A stretch of DNA of 64,000 nt from Pseudomethylobacillus aquaticus (GTDB lineage Bacteria; Pseudomonadota; Gammaproteobacteria; Burkholderiales; Methylophilaceae): positions 310,001 to 374,000 of the forward strand of contig NZ_RJVP01000001.1 of assembly GCF_003730115.1 (NCBI RefSeq). Direction: 5' to 3'. The notes beneath the pieces were generated by a model. It searched no databases. It was given only the letters and a program-made list of their open reading frames with translations, and was not told where the DNA came from. Positions within the stretch are counted from its first letter, which is position 1. The number at the start of each line of letters is the position of its first letter. The position numbers were made by a program, and so were the translations under genes. Of the stretch, positions 49,218-59,617 are shown in pieces.

Positions 49218-49538
49218 TCAGCTATGCCAGATATCCACCAACTCACTCAGCACCACAAGGCAACCAGCATCACGCTGCTGCCACCATGCTGATACCGCCT
49301 GCCTATCGGCTTGATCTGCACTGCCGCGGTAAGCACGATAGATCAAACCGCCGTCGATCCAGCCAGCATAGGCCAGTCTGCGTGGCAGGATCACCTCGTC
49401 CAGCCAGGCTTCCATCAGCATATCCTGGGTGTCTTCATCGGGATGGCGGGGCCAGCTCAGCGTGAGTCGAAAACCCAGCTCACGGAACTCGTCCAAGTGC
49501 AGTTTTTTGCGTAAACGGCGGCTGCGCGACTTGCTCAT
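49218..49538 (-). CDS. yggL: YggL family 50S ribosome-binding protein
   Basis: About 106 residues of the YggL/DUF469 family: the basic MSKSRSRRLRKKLHLDEFRE, the central LGFRLTLSWPRHP and the LPRRLAYAGW region. E. coli YggL binds the large ribosomal subunit. I chose the ATG at 49538 (MSKSR), with the frame open two codons further. It lies 16 bp after the DUF4149 gene, so it is probably co-transcribed with it. Confidence 0.85.
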   Translation of the reverse strand: MSKSRSRRLRKKLHLDEFRELGFRLTLSWPRHPDEDTQDMLMEAWLDEVILPRRLAYAGWIDGGLIYRAYRGSADQADRQAVSAWWQQRDAGCLVVLSELVDIWHS

Positions 49539-49554
49539 CTCCATCCTCTCCTCA

Positions 49555-49932
49555 TCACCAGCTCAATCGCAGGATGCCCCACAGCAGCAGGCCCATCTGC
49601 AACAGACTGATCAGCACACTGCCACCATGCAGCAAAGCGAATTGGCGCTTGTCATGCCGGTCTGAGGCGCGATTGATGGCGGGCGTCAGGAACAGGGAAA
49701 GCAGGAACAATACGGCACAAGCAAAGCCTATACCGGCGACAGTGGCGTCGGTGGCGATCAGGCCGGTGAGCAGCGATACCAGCCCCAGAATCAGGTAGTA
49801 GCGCGGGAAGAACTTGCGTACGAATGCGCCTGCATAGGTCGCAGACAAGGTAGAGAATAGCATGGGTGCGATGATGAGGCTGAAAAACACCATGACACTC
49901 AGTACTGCCACCATCATCAAAACACTCAACAT
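49555..49932 (-). CDS. DUF4149 membrane protein (TMEM205-like)
   Basis: 125 residues from the ATG at 49932, chosen because GGAG lies 7 bases upstream and the family pattern (VMVFFSLIIAPMLFSTL) begins shortly after. Four membrane helices (about 2-25, 45-65, 70-85, 100-122) and the RASDRHDKRQFALLHGGSVL loop fit the TMEM205-like DUF4149 family. The frame is open to 50028, so a longer product is possible. Function unknown. Confidence 0.7.
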   Translation of the reverse strand: MLSVLMMVAVLSVMVFFSLIIAPMLFSTLSATYAGAFVRKFFPRYYLILGLVSLLTGLIATDATVAGIGFACAVLFLLSLFLTPAINRASDRHDKRQFALLHGGSVLISLLQMGLLLWGILRLSW

Positions 49933-50050
49933 CGCGTCACTCCAGTTCATTGACCACATCAATGACCATGACAGGATGCAGAAGATTCCATACGGCAGGC
50001 CGCGGGTGGCAAATAATCCCGCGCTCACTGCAGGCGCATCAGACTAGCGC

Positions 50051-50605
50051 TCAATCGAGCACAAACGCCTCGCACAAAGCGCTGAGCTGGCTGCCGAACA
50101 CCGGCATCAGTTCGCTACGCTCGAACGGCGCGTTCTCGTCGGTGCCTGCCACCACGAACGCCACGGTGAGTTTGTCCAGGTCCTGGCGGTAATCCACCCA
50201 GTGCTCCTGCTCGGCTTCGGCGATCAGGTCGAACTTGCGGCTGCCAGCATCGATGATCTCCACCCATTCCTCGTCACTCAAACCCGCGAACAAGGTCTTG
50301 GCAATCACCACAGGCGCGCCTTCCACATCCGGCGTGATGCCCTCATTGCCCAGCGGCAACGCCAGGTAGGCGTAGATCAGCATGGCATAGGTTTGGTACA
50401 CGCTGAGCATGTCAAAATGATCACGGCGCTCATCCGCCGGTGAACGGCCAGCCTGACGGATGGCCGTAAAAGTCAGGTAGCAGGCCAGATAGTTGGCGGC
50501 TTCCAGCGGATCGTAATCGTTGAGATCGGCACTGGCATTGCCGCCCGCTTCGGCGAGACAGGTGGCGTGCAGCAGGCTGAGACGTTGTGCGTAGGTCATT
50601 TCCAT
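50051..50605 (-). CDS. Conserved soluble protein, function unknown
   Basis: 184 residues, acidic and helical, without signal peptide or membrane helix. Recognisable pieces are DPLEAANYLACYLTFTAIRQ, MLSVYQTYAMLIYAYLAL and an acidic C-terminal third. Codon use matches the neighbours and ribosome-site-like GGAACC precedes the ATG, so it is a real gene. I recognise no family. It lies 68 bp after the ABC-F gene on the same strand. Confidence 0.65.
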   Translation of the reverse strand: MEMTYAQRLSLLHATCLAEAGGNASADLNDYDPLEAANYLACYLTFTAIRQAGRSPADERRDHFDMLSVYQTYAMLIYAYLALPLGNEGITPDVEGAPVVIAKTLFAGLSDEEWVEIIDAGSRKFDLIAEAEQEHWVDYRQDLDKLTVAFVVAGTDENAPFERSELMPVFGSQLSALCEAFVLD

Positions 50606-50673
50606 TACGTGGTTCCTTGATTCCAGTCAGTGGATGAGTTCAGTTCATGATAGCCGGTGCGGCCTGCGGACGC

Positions 50674-52563
50674 TCAATCGATGGCAGGCAGCGCTTCCAG
50701 TTGTTCGTGCAGGGTGAGCCAGTCCAGCTCGTCTGCTTCGATGCGTTCAGCCAGTTCGGCCTGGCGCTTGAGCAGAGCGGTCAGCGCTTGCTTGTCGCTA
50801 TTCTGATACAGCGCCGGGTCGGCAAGTTGCGCGTCGAGCTGGCTTTTTTCCTGTTGGTGCCTGGCGAGCTGGGCTTCCACGCGCTCGATCTGCTTGATCA
50901 ATGGCCGACGCTCCGCCAGGCGTGTCTGGCGTTCCGCCTTGCTGGCCGCACGCTCCTGTCTGGCCGGACTGGCGGCCTTGACCACCTCGGCCTGGCGCTG
51001 GGTGGCCAGCCAGTCACGGTAATCGTCCAGATCACCGTCAAAGGGCTGCGCGCTGCCGTCGCTGACCAGCATGAAGCGGTCACAGGTGGCACGCAGCAAA
51101 GCGCGATCATGTGAAACCAGCACCACCGCGCCTTCGTATTGCTGCAACGCCAGCGTCAGGGCATGGCGCATCTCCAGATCCAGATGGTTGGTCGGCTCGT
51201 CCAGCAGCAGCAGGTTGGGTTTGGTCCAGATCAGCAAGGCCAGCGCCAGACGGGATTTCTCGCCGCCCGAGAACGGCGCGCACGGGCTGATCACCATGTC
51301 GCCATTGAAGTCGAAGCCGCCCAGATAATTGCGGTGTTCCTGTTCACGCGTCAGCGGGTCCAGCCGCTGCATGTGCTGCAGCGGCGATTCATCCGGCCGC
51401 AGCTGCTCCAGCTGGTGCTGCGCGAAGTAACCGATGCGCAGCTCTTTGCCCTCGGTGCGCTTGCCCGCCAGCATGGGCAATTCACCCGCCAGCAGCTTGA
51501 TCAGGGTGGATTTGCCGGCCCCATTACGACCCAGCAGCCCCAAGCGTTCACCCGGGCGCATGGTCAGCATGAGCTGCTGCAGCACCGTCTTGTCGGCGTA
51601 GCCGGTCGCCACCTGATCCAGCACCAGCAAGGGGTCAGACACGCCCAGCAATGGCAAAAAGCTGAAACTGAACGGGGAATCGATATGGGCAGCCGATACC
51701 GTTTCCATGCGTTCCAGCGCCTTGATGCGGCTCTGTGCCTGTCTGGCCTTGGTGGCCTGCACACGGAAGCGGTCGATATATTTTTGCAGGTGCGCGCGCT
51801 GACGCTCCTGGCGTTCGTACAGCGATTGCTGCTGCGCCAGACGTGCCGAGCGCTGACGCTCGAAATCGGAATATCCACCACGGTACAAGGTCAATTGCTG
51901 CTGCTCGATGTGCGCGATGTGATTGACGATGGCGTCGAGGAAATCGCGGTCATGCGAGATCAGCAGCAAGGTGCCGCGATAATCGCGCAGCCAGCCTTCC
52001 AGCCAGATCACGGCGTCCAGGTCCAGATGGTTGGTGGGCTCATCCAGCAGCAGCAGATCGGAACGGCACATCAGGGCACGCCCCAGATTGAGCCGCACGC
52101 GCCAGCCCCCGGAGAATTCGCTGACTGCACGGCTCATGTCTGCCTGACTGAAGCCCAGGCCATCAAGCAGGCTGGCAGCACGCGAGCGTGCCGCATAGCC
52201 GTCGATCTCGGCCAGATGCCCATGCAACTCACCCACCAGCGCACCATCATGAGCGGCTTCGGCCACCGCCAGGCGTTGTTCCAGCTGACGTAATTCTTCG
52301 TCGCCATCCAGCACGAACTCCAGCGCACTGGTGCTGAGTGCCGGGGTTTCCTGCGCCACATGCGCCACGACCCAATCCAGCGGGATATCCACATCGCCGA
52401 CATCCGCATGCAACTCACCGCGCAACATGGCGAACAGGCTGGATTTGCCTGCGCCATTGGCGCCGGTCAAGCCGATGCGGTGGCCGGGGTGCCATTGCAT
52501 ATTGGCGGCGCTGATCAGGACTTTGACGCCGCGCAACAGACTGACATTTTTAAGCTGGATCAA
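50674..52563 (-). CDS. ABC-F type ATPase (YheS-like)
   Basis: 629 residues with two ABC domains and no membrane part. The first has GANGAGKSSLFAML, FSGGWRVRLNLGRALM and LLLLDEPTNHLDLDAV (about 35-180). The second has GRNGAGKSTLIKLLAG, FSGGEKSRLALALL and LLLLDEPTNHLDLEMR (about 340-480). A charged coiled-coil C-terminus follows (about 535-625). ABC-F proteins act on ribosomes in translation; this length and tail fit the YheS subgroup. Downstream of it lies the small acidic protein gene. Confidence 0.9.
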   Translation of the reverse strand: MIQLKNVSLLRGVKVLISAANMQWHPGHRIGLTGANGAGKSSLFAMLRGELHADVGDVDIPLDWVVAHVAQETPALSTSALEFVLDGDEELRQLEQRLAVAEAAHDGALVGELHGHLAEIDGYAARSRAASLLDGLGFSQADMSRAVSEFSGGWRVRLNLGRALMCRSDLLLLDEPTNHLDLDAVIWLEGWLRDYRGTLLLISHDRDFLDAIVNHIAHIEQQQLTLYRGGYSDFERQRSARLAQQQSLYERQERQRAHLQKYIDRFRVQATKARQAQSRIKALERMETVSAAHIDSPFSFSFLPLLGVSDPLLVLDQVATGYADKTVLQQLMLTMRPGERLGLLGRNGAGKSTLIKLLAGELPMLAGKRTEGKELRIGYFAQHQLEQLRPDESPLQHMQRLDPLTREQEHRNYLGGFDFNGDMVISPCAPFSGGEKSRLALALLIWTKPNLLLLDEPTNHLDLEMRHALTLALQQYEGAVVLVSHDRALLRATCDRFMLVSDGSAQPFDGDLDDYRDWLATQRQAEVVKAASPARQERAASKAERQTRLAERRPLIKQIERVEAQLARHQQEKSQLDAQLADPALYQNSDKQALTALLKRQAELAERIEADELDWLTLHEQLEALPAID

Positions 52564-52927
52564 AACAGGACTTTCGCTGGAAGCTGCAAGAATCGATGAG
52601 GCGGCTATTCTAGCTTAATCTTTGGCGCCCAACTGCTCGGGCCTGGTCATCCAGCTTGATCATTTAGCCTCTACAGCGATGGAAACATGCCATCAATAAC
52701 GGCTGCGAATGAGGCAATCCAGTGCGGCCAAACGTCAGCAGCCTCTGCTGAACCTGCCTAGCGCTGCCGCAAGGCAGCATCGCACAGGCAGTCTGGCTGC
52801 AACTTTTAGCAGGGAAAGTTGCCGCACCAGCATATAATGTGATTTTGTAGGCGCTTGCTCGCTTACCTCGTCGTTGGTAAGGTTTTCGCTCTTCTTCGCT
52901 TGTATGGTTGCCTAGCTCACGCTATCT
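52564..52927. other. Divergent intergenic region with a yhdP promoter candidate
   Basis: 364 bp between the ABC-F gene and yhdP. A TATAAT at 52833-52838 lies 90 bp before yhdP; its -35 is poor. Nothing else with gene-like character is seen. Confidence 0.45.
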
Positions 52928-55900
52928 ATGGTTAAAAAATCACTGCTCTGGTTTTATAGAGTCACACTCTTCACCTTGTGGACAGTGATCTTCGTGCTGG
53001 CTGGCAGCGTACTGGCCATGCGTTACCTGGTGCTACCCAATATCGATGACTACCGTGAGCGCATCGCCAGCGCAGTCACTGCAACGGTGGGCGAAACCGT
53101 CACCATAGGCGAGATCGATGCCAGCTGGAAAGGCCTCAACCCACACCTCAGCCTGCATGATGTGCAGCTCATCGACCGCCAGCAGCGCCCTGCCCTCACC
53201 CTGATCCGCGTCGAAGCCAGCCTGTCCTGGCTGAGCTTGCTGCTGTTGGAGCCACGCCTGTCGGAGCTGGCCGTGTACCAGCCCGAGCTCACCATACGCC
53301 GTGAAACCGATGGCCAGCTGTATGTGGCAGGCATCCATATGGGCGGCCCGGCCCGGCCGGAATTCGCCAACTGGCTGCTGCGCCAGTCGCGTATCGACGT
53401 GATCGATGCCCGCATGATCTGGCAGGACGATATGCGTAAAGCACCGCCGCTGGAGCTGAATCAGCTGCAGCTCACGCTGATCAATCCTGCCTGGGAAGGG
53501 CTGATCGGCCATCATAAATTCGGGCTGCGCGCCCTGCCTGCGGTCGCCTCGTCCAAACCCATAGACCTGCGCGGCAACTTCTACGGTCGCGACATCAGCC
53601 AGCTTGAGAACTGGCGTGGCACTTTATACGCGCGTGTGGAAAGCGCCGACATCGCGGTATGGAAGCAATGGCTGGATTACCCGCTGGACATCGTGCGCGG
53701 CACTGGTGTGGCCAAGCTGTGGCTGGACATAGACGAAGGCCGGATCGCCGCCATCAACAGCGATTTGGCGCTGCGCAATGTCAGCACGCGGCTCAGCGCG
53801 GACGGACAACCTGATGAGCAGACCTTGCAGCTGCGCGAGCTGGCAGGCCGGATCAGCCTGAAACGCGACACAGAGCAGGATATCTGGCAAGCCAGCCGCT
53901 TGCGCCTGTTGACGGACACCGGTGTCGATATGCGCGACGGCGAATTCAATCTGCAACGTGATCGCAACACCCGTTTGCTGTCCGGCTCACTGGCGCTGCA
54001 AAGCGTGGATCTGCAAGCCCTGCGCGCACTGGCCCGTCATCTGCCACTGGGCGAAGCGCCACGCAATGCGCTGACCGCGATGCAGCCTGCGGGCAAGCTG
54101 GAACAACTCAAACTCAGCTGGACAGATAGCGATGGCCGCAGCTTGCCCAAGGCTTATCAGCTGAGCACAGCCTTCTCTGACCTCAGCATGCAGGCCTATG
54201 CCAAGGTCCCTGGCTTTGACCAGCTGAGTGGCAGCCTGCAGGCGGATCAGGACGGCGGCACACTGGAACTGGACAGCACGCTTGCCACGCTGGACCTGCC
54301 CAATATCATGCGTAAACCCATCGCAGCCGACGTGCTGAATGGCGATATCAAATGGCGCGTGCAAACCGGCAAGACCACGGTGCTGGTCAACGACCTCAAG
54401 CTCGGCAACAGCCACAGCAGCGGCCGCATCAACGGCAGCTTCATCCGCACCCGTGATGCAAAGAACAGCAGCATGGATTTCAAAGCCAACTTTGCGCGTG
54501 CCGATGTGCGCTCGGTGAAGCATTATCTGCCGCATCTGGTCGGCCCGGTCACATCCAACTGGCTGGAGCAATCCCTGCAGGGCGGCGATGTGCGTGACAT
54601 CAATGTCATCGTCAAAGGCAAGACCGCCGACTTCCCGTTTGTGGATGGAAAGCCCGGCTTGTTCAAGGTCAGCGCCAAGCTGAGCAATGGCACGCTGCAG
54701 TTCGCGGAATCCTGGCCCAGGCTGGAAGGCATCGCGCTGGACCTGCTATTCCAGGGGCGTAGCATGTTATTGACTGCCAGCAAGGGCCAGACCCTGGGGA
54801 ATCAGGTACAACAGGCGCGCGTCAGCATCGACAACCTCAGCGACCATCATCCGGTGCTGAGCGTGGTCAGTCGCGGTTATGGGCCGGTCAGCGCAGGCGT
54901 GAATTACGTCAATCAGAGTCCGCTGGTCAACACCGTGCAGGGCTTCACACGCACCTTGCAGACCACTGGCGATGGCGTGCTGGACCTGGAGTTGCAGATC
55001 CCGCTCACCGACACCCACAACACCAGGGTCAAAGGCAGCTATCAGATCAGCAATGGCAGCATGGACAGCGATGCCATGCCGCCCATCACGCAACTGCAGG
55101 GCAAACTCCAGTTCACCGAGACTGGCATCAAGGCAGACAATGTGCAGGCCAGTGTGTATGGCGGGCCAGCACAATTCAACCTGGCATCGCAGCCCGGCGG
55201 CGTGGTGCATGTGGCCGCCCGCGGGCAGATCAATGACAGTGGCATCACGGCACTGACTGGCAGCGATCTGGGGCAATTCCTGAGCGGCAGCGCAGACTGG
55301 AACGCCGATATCCGGGTCGAGCATGCGCAAGCCAACATCGTGGTGAACTCCAGTTTGCGCGGCATCCAGTCACGCCTGCCTGCGCCGCTGAACAAATCTG
55401 CAGACGAGGTGATGCCGTTGCAGATCAACGTCCTGCCTGCCGAATCTCCACAGCAGCGTTACGATTTCACGCTCGCCAGCACACAAGCGCAAGCTATCGC
55501 TGGCAAGTTGCTGGTACATCCGCAGCAAGGCCTGGTGTCGGGCGACATCGCCATCAACCAGCCTGCCCAGTTACCCGTCAAGGATGGGCTGAGCATACGT
55601 GCGCAGTTGCAGGAGATGGATGTGGATGCCTGGCGCAAACTGGCACCAGGCAGGCATGCCAATGCAAGCACGGCAGCAAACACCACGCAGATGCCCCTGC
55701 TGCGCCACCTCGACATCAGCACCGATACGCTGGATGTGATGGACAAACGCCTGCATCAGGTGACGCTGCGTGCCGACACGGTCAATCAAGGCTGGAAGAT
55801 CGCGCTCAATAGCCGCGAGATCAGTGGTGACATCGACTGGTCAGCGCCCAGCAACGGCAAGCTGACAGCACGCCTCAAATACCTGAGCCTGCCACCTAAC

Positions 55901-56815
55901 GCGCCAGCCAAACTCACTGCCAGCCCCGACGCGGCCAGCACTAGCTCGGTCAGCAATAGCGCAGCCAGGCCTACCGAGAGCTATCCGGCGCTGGACATCC
56001 GTGCCGAAAGGTTCGACCTGCGTGACAAGCAATTGGGGATGCTGGAGCTGAACGCCAACCCGCGCGGTGAAGACTGGCATATCGAAAAATTGCGCATCAG
56101 CAACGCGGACAGCACGCTGACGGCAGACGGTGACTGGCGCAGCTGGTTGCGCAACCCGCAAACCAGACTCAACCTGAACTGGCAGATCAAGGACCTGGGC
56201 GCCACCCTGACGCGTTATGGCCACCCTGGAACCATACAGCACGGCAACGCGGACATCAGCGGGAAACTGCAATGGGCTGGCAGCCCGCATCAGTTCCAGC
56301 TCGCCAACCTGTCCGGCGAACTGCAACTCGACGCCAAGGAAGGCCAGATCCTCAAAGTGCAGCCTGGCGTGGGCCGACTGTTCAGCGTGCTCACGCTGCA
56401 GAACCTGCCACGTCGCCTGACCCTGGACTTCCGCGATGTGTTCAGCAGCGGCTTCACTTTCGACACCATCACCGCCAAGGTCAACATCATGGACGGCATC
56501 ATGCGCAGCGACAATTTCCACATGGCCGGGCCTACCGCTGTGGTGGATATGCGCGGCAGTACCGATCTTGCCAACGAGACCCAGCACCTGTATATCAAGG
56601 TCACGCCGTTCATCGGTGACAGTCTGTCGCTGGCAGCGCTGGCTGGCGGCCCTATCGTGGGGGCAGCCGCATTTGTGGCGCAGAAGATCCTGCAGGACCC
56701 GCTCAACAAGCTGGCCGCTGACGAATATCAGATCATCGGCACCTGGGATAACCCCAAGGAAGTCGAAGATGAAAGCACGCCCAGCGTGACGCCGGCCTCA
56801 CCGCTCACGCGCTGA
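52928..56815 (+). CDS. yhdP: YhdP, AsmA-like intermembrane lipid-transfer protein
   Basis: 1295 residues, close to the E. coli YhdP length. An N-terminal membrane helix (about 15-36, LFTLWTVIFVLAGSVLAMRYL) is followed by a very long series of amphipathic beta-strands with the DUF3971 region near 200-350. The C-terminal AsmA2-like part near 1180-1290 contains GDSLSLAALAGGPIVGAA and AFVAQKILQDPLNKLAADEY. YhdP bridges the periplasm and carries phospholipid to the outer membrane in E. coli. It starts a plus-strand run with nit and tldD, the usual proteobacterial order. Confidence 0.93.
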   Translation: MVKKSLLWFYRVTLFTLWTVIFVLAGSVLAMRYLVLPNIDDYRERIASAVTATVGETVTIGEIDASWKGLNPHLSLHDVQLIDRQQRPALTLIRVEASLSWLSLLLLEPRLSELAVYQPELTIRRETDGQLYVAGIHMGGPARPEFANWLLRQSRIDVIDARMIWQDDMRKAPPLELNQLQLTLINPAWEGLIGHHKFGLRALPAVASSKPIDLRGNFYGRDISQLENWRGTLYARVESADIAVWKQWLDYPLDIVRGTGVAKLWLDIDEGRIAAINSDLALRNVSTRLSADGQPDEQTLQLRELAGRISLKRDTEQDIWQASRLRLLTDTGVDMRDGEFNLQRDRNTRLLSGSLALQSVDLQALRALARHLPLGEAPRNALTAMQPAGKLEQLKLSWTDSDGRSLPKAYQLSTAFSDLSMQAYAKVPGFDQLSGSLQADQDGGTLELDSTLATLDLPNIMRKPIAADVLNGDIKWRVQTGKTTVLVNDLKLGNSHSSGRINGSFIRTRDAKNSSMDFKANFARADVRSVKHYLPHLVGPVTSNWLEQSLQGGDVRDINVIVKGKTADFPFVDGKPGLFKVSAKLSNGTLQFAESWPRLEGIALDLLFQGRSMLLTASKGQTLGNQVQQARVSIDNLSDHHPVLSVVSRGYGPVSAGVNYVNQSPLVNTVQGFTRTLQTTGDGVLDLELQIPLTDTHNTRVKGSYQISNGSMDSDAMPPITQLQGKLQFTETGIKADNVQASVYGGPAQFNLASQPGGVVHVAARGQINDSGITALTGSDLGQFLSGSADWNADIRVEHAQANIVVNSSLRGIQSRLPAPLNKSADEVMPLQINVLPAESPQQRYDFTLASTQAQAIAGKLLVHPQQGLVSGDIAINQPAQLPVKDGLSIRAQLQEMDVDAWRKLAPGRHANASTAANTTQMPLLRHLDISTDTLDVMDKRLHQVTLRADTVNQGWKIALNSREISGDIDWSAPSNGKLTARLKYLSLPPNAPAKLTASPDAASTSSVSNSAARPTESYPALDIRAERFDLRDKQLGMLELNANPRGEDWHIEKLRISNADSTLTADGDWRSWLRNPQTRLNLNWQIKDLGATLTRYGHPGTIQHGNADISGKLQWAGSPHQFQLANLSGELQLDAKEGQILKVQPGVGRLFSVLTLQNLPRRLTLDFRDVFSSGFTFDTITAKVNIMDGIMRSDNFHMAGPTAVVDMRGSTDLANETQHLYIKVTPFIGDSLSLAALAGGPIVGAAAFVAQKILQDPLNKLAADEYQIIGTWDNPKEVEDESTPSVTPASPLTR

Positions 56816-56985
56816 TATGAACCATGGCCGGGTGCAGGGCTCTACCAGCCAGCGCGTTAACGGAAACACCCGCCTTGCATGCCAGACATGGGGCCGGGCT
56901 GGAAGCGCGGGCAAGCTATCCTGTATGATTCATAGCGTTGTGGCATTACAGTGTTCTCAAAATAATGATAAATGAAGGTTGAAGC

Positions 56986-57849
56986 ATGCCGATCAAATCA
57001 CGCGCCAAAGTCGCCAAACCAAAACCAGCACCGGTTGCCGGTATCGTCAAGATCGCCGGTATCCAGATGGCCTCCGGGCCTTATGTGTCAGCCAATCTCA
57101 GTGAAGCCGAGCGGCTGATCGAGATCGCGGTCAATCAGGGTGCCAAGCTGATCGCCCTGCCTGAATATTTCGCCATCATGGGCTTGAAAGACACCGACAA
57201 GGTCGCGGTGCGTGAAAAAGAAGGCACTGGCCCGATCCAGCGCTTTTTGTCCAAGATCGCCAAGAAACACGAAGTCTGGATCATAGGCGGCAGCATCCCG
57301 CTGGAAGCCAACCTGCCGGGCAAGGTGCGCAACGCCTGCCTGGTCTACGACGACAAGGGCAAGCAGGTGGCGCGCTATGACAAGATCCATCTGTTCGGCC
57401 TGGATCTGGGCAATGAGCACTACCGTGAAGAAGCCACTATCGAAGCCGGTGACCAGGTGGTGGCGGTGCAGACGCCGTTCGGCAAGGTCGGCCTGTCCAT
57501 CTGCTATGACCTGCGCTTCCCCGAGTTGTACCGCGCCATGGGCGAAGTGGACATCATGGTGGTGCCCTCCGCCTTCACCGAGACCACAGGCAAAGCACAC
57601 TGGGAGACACTGATCCGTGCGCGCGCCATCGAGAACCAGGCCTATGTCCTGGCACCGGCACAAGGTGGTTATCACTTGTCTGGCCGCGAGACGCATGGCA
57701 ACAGCATGGTGGTGGACCCTTGGGGCGTGGTACTGGATCGTCTGCCGCGTGGCTCGGGTGTCGTGATCGCCTCCATCAATGCCGGTTATCAGGCCAGCCT
57801 GCGTGCCAGCCTGCCTGCGCTGAAGCATCGTACCGTATTCAAGGTCTGA
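56986..57849 (+). CDS. Nitrilase-superfamily amidase (Nit1/deaminated-glutathione amidase type)
   Basis: 287 residues, carbon-nitrogen hydrolase fold. The Glu-Lys-Cys triad is visible: LIALPEYFAIMG (Glu about 49), ARYDKIHLFG (Lys about 129) and LSICYDLRFPELYR (Cys about 171). The CYDLRFPELYR signature and position beside tldD fit the Nit branch that hydrolyses deaminated glutathione. The first 20 residues are a Lys/Pro-rich extension. It lies 170 bp after yhdP. Confidence 0.88.
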   Translation: MPIKSRAKVAKPKPAPVAGIVKIAGIQMASGPYVSANLSEAERLIEIAVNQGAKLIALPEYFAIMGLKDTDKVAVREKEGTGPIQRFLSKIAKKHEVWIIGGSIPLEANLPGKVRNACLVYDDKGKQVARYDKIHLFGLDLGNEHYREEATIEAGDQVVAVQTPFGKVGLSICYDLRFPELYRAMGEVDIMVVPSAFTETTGKAHWETLIRARAIENQAYVLAPAQGGYHLSGRETHGNSMVVDPWGVVLDRLPRGSGVVIASINAGYQASLRASLPALKHRTVFKV

Positions 57850-57889
57850 TGCACGCTTGCCCGGCAGCCTGATGGCGGCCAGTGCTTGG

Positions 57890-57919
57890 TCTGTTCTTTG
57901 AGTCTGTTCTTTGAGTCTG
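57890..57919. repeat. 13-bp tandem repeat after nit
   Basis: TCTGTTCTTTGAG is repeated twice (57890-57902, 57903-57915), with a partial third copy (TCTG). Another of the short spacer duplications in this window. Confidence 0.85.
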
Positions 57920-58019
57920 CTCCAAGGCCTGGCTGACCTCGGCTCCCGGCGCGCCATCACAGCCGCGTTGCTTGAGACAGCGGCCTTGTTTGAGCCAGGA
58001 CTCATGATTTTATCTATTG

Positions 58020-58057
58020 TTTAATACTATCAATGAAACTATATTGATAGTATTAAA
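58020..58057. promoter_or_regulatory. Perfect 15-bp AT-rich inverted repeat upstream of tldD
   Basis: The arms (58020-58034 and 58043-58057) mirror each other exactly around the 8-bp spacer GAAACTAT, 70 bp before tldD. No T-run follows on either strand, so an operator or mRNA hairpin is more likely than a terminator. Confidence 0.55.
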
Positions 58058-58127
58058 TCCATACATTAAGCATTCATAGCCATCAAGCATCTCTGCAAAA
58101 CCCATGCAGTCAACCAGAGGAACACCC

Positions 58128-59591
58128 ATGTCAGCCGATCGCCCTATCGTGAACAACAGCCCGCACTTCGATATAGCACAGGCCGCCCTGCTGGCGCCCG
58201 CTTCGCTGGATATCGCGGCACTGCAAGGCGTGCTGGGCAGCATCATGTCGCACAAGGTGGACTATGCCGACCTGTACTTCCAGTACACGCGCTCGGAAAG
58301 CTGGGGACTGGAAGAAGGCCAGGTCAAATCCGGCAATTTCAGCATAGACCAAGGTGTGGGCGTACGCGCGGTGAGCGGCGAGAAGACCGCCTTCGCCTAT
58401 TCGGACGACATCAATCTGCATGCGCTGCAACAGGCCGCCAATGCCACGCGGGCCATCTCCAGCCTGGGCAATGCACAGACCGCACCCGGCATTGCACGTG
58501 CAACTCCGCGTCAGCTCTATCTGCCGCAGGACCCGATCGCCTCACTCAGCGCAGATGCCAAGGTGAGCCTGCTGGAGCGTCTGGAGCAATATGCACGCGC
58601 GCTCGATCCGCGCGTCACGCAGGTGATGGCCTCCATCGCGGGTGAGTATGATGTGGTGATGCTGGCCCGCCATGACGGAGTAATGGCCGCCGATGTGCGC
58701 CCACTGGTGCGCTTGTCCATACAGGTCATCGTCGAACACAACGGTAGACGCGAACAAGGCTCGGCCGGTGGTGGCGGCCGTTTCGACTACGGCTATTTCA
58801 GCGATGAGGTACTGCACGACTACGCACAGAAAGCCGTACACCAGGCACTGGTCAATCTGGAGGCACGCCCGGCCCCGGCTGGCAACATGACCGTGGTGCT
58901 CGGGTCCGGCTGGCCCGGCATCCTGCTACATGAGGCCATCGGCCATGGTCTGGAAGGCGATTTCAACCGCAAGGGCAGCTCGGCATTCAGCAACGCCATC
59001 GGTCAGCAGGTGGCCGCCAAGGGCGTGACCGTGGTGGATGATGGCACCATCGCGGATCGTCGCGGCTCGCTCAATATCGATGATGAGGGCAATCCCACAC
59101 AACGCACGGTGCTGATCGAAGACGGTATCCTGCGTGGTTACATCCAGGACAGCCTCAATGCGCGCCTGATGGGCATGCCGGTCACCGGCAATGCGCGCCG
59201 CGAATCGTATGCCCACATCCCCATGCCGCGCATGACCAACACCTACATGCTGAATGGTGACAAAGCACCGGAAGAGATCATCAAGTCGGTGAAAAAAGGC
59301 CTGTATGCTGCCAACTTCGGCGGCGGACAGGTGGACATCACTAGCGGCAAGTTCGTGTTCTCGGCCGCAGAAGCCTGGATGATAGAGGATGGCAAACTGA
59401 CCTACCCGGTCAAGGGCGCCACGCTGATCGGCAACGGTCCGGATGTGCTGAAGCGCGTGACCATGATAGGCAACGACATGGCGCTGGACTCGGGGGTGGG
59501 CACCTGTGGCAAGGAAGGCCAGAGCGTGCCGGTGGGCGTGGGCCAGCCCACGTTGCGCATCGACGGCCTCACCGTGGGCGGCACGGCCTGA
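58128..59591 (+). CDS. tldD: TldD metalloprotease subunit
   Basis: 487 residues. The zinc motif is [18 protein letters not shown] (HExxxH, about residues 266-283), with family sequence [20 protein letters not shown] near the C-terminus. TldD with TldE forms a protease that degrades peptides such as CcdA and processes microcins. tldE is not in the window. I chose ATG at 58128 (AGAGGAA about 8 bases upstream); the frame opens 8 codons earlier. Confidence 0.95.
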   Translation: MSADRPIVNNSPHFDIAQAALLAPASLDIAALQGVLGSIMSHKVDYADLYFQYTRSESWGLEEGQVKSGNFSIDQGVGVRAVSGEKTAFAYSDDINLHALQQAANATRAISSLGNAQTAPGIARATPRQLYLPQDPIASLSADAKVSLLERLEQYARALDPRVTQVMASIAGEYDVVMLARHDGVMAADVRPLVRLSIQVIVEHNGRREQGSAGGGGRFDYGYFSDEVLHDYAQKAVHQALVNLEARPAPAGNMTVVLGSGWPGILLHEAIGHGLEGDFNRKGSSAFSNAIGQQVAAKGVTVVDDGTIADRRGSLNIDDEGNPTQRTVLIEDGILRGYIQDSLNARLMGMPVTGNARRESYAHIPMPRMTNTYMLNGDKAPEEIIKSVKKGLYAANFGGGQVDITSGKFVFSAAEAWMIEDGKLTYPVKGATLIGNGPDVLKRVTMIGNDMALDSGVGTCGKEGQSVPVGVGQPTLRIDGLTVGGTA

Positions 59592-59617
59592 TAATGTCTG
59601 GAATGGCCTGCCAGGTC

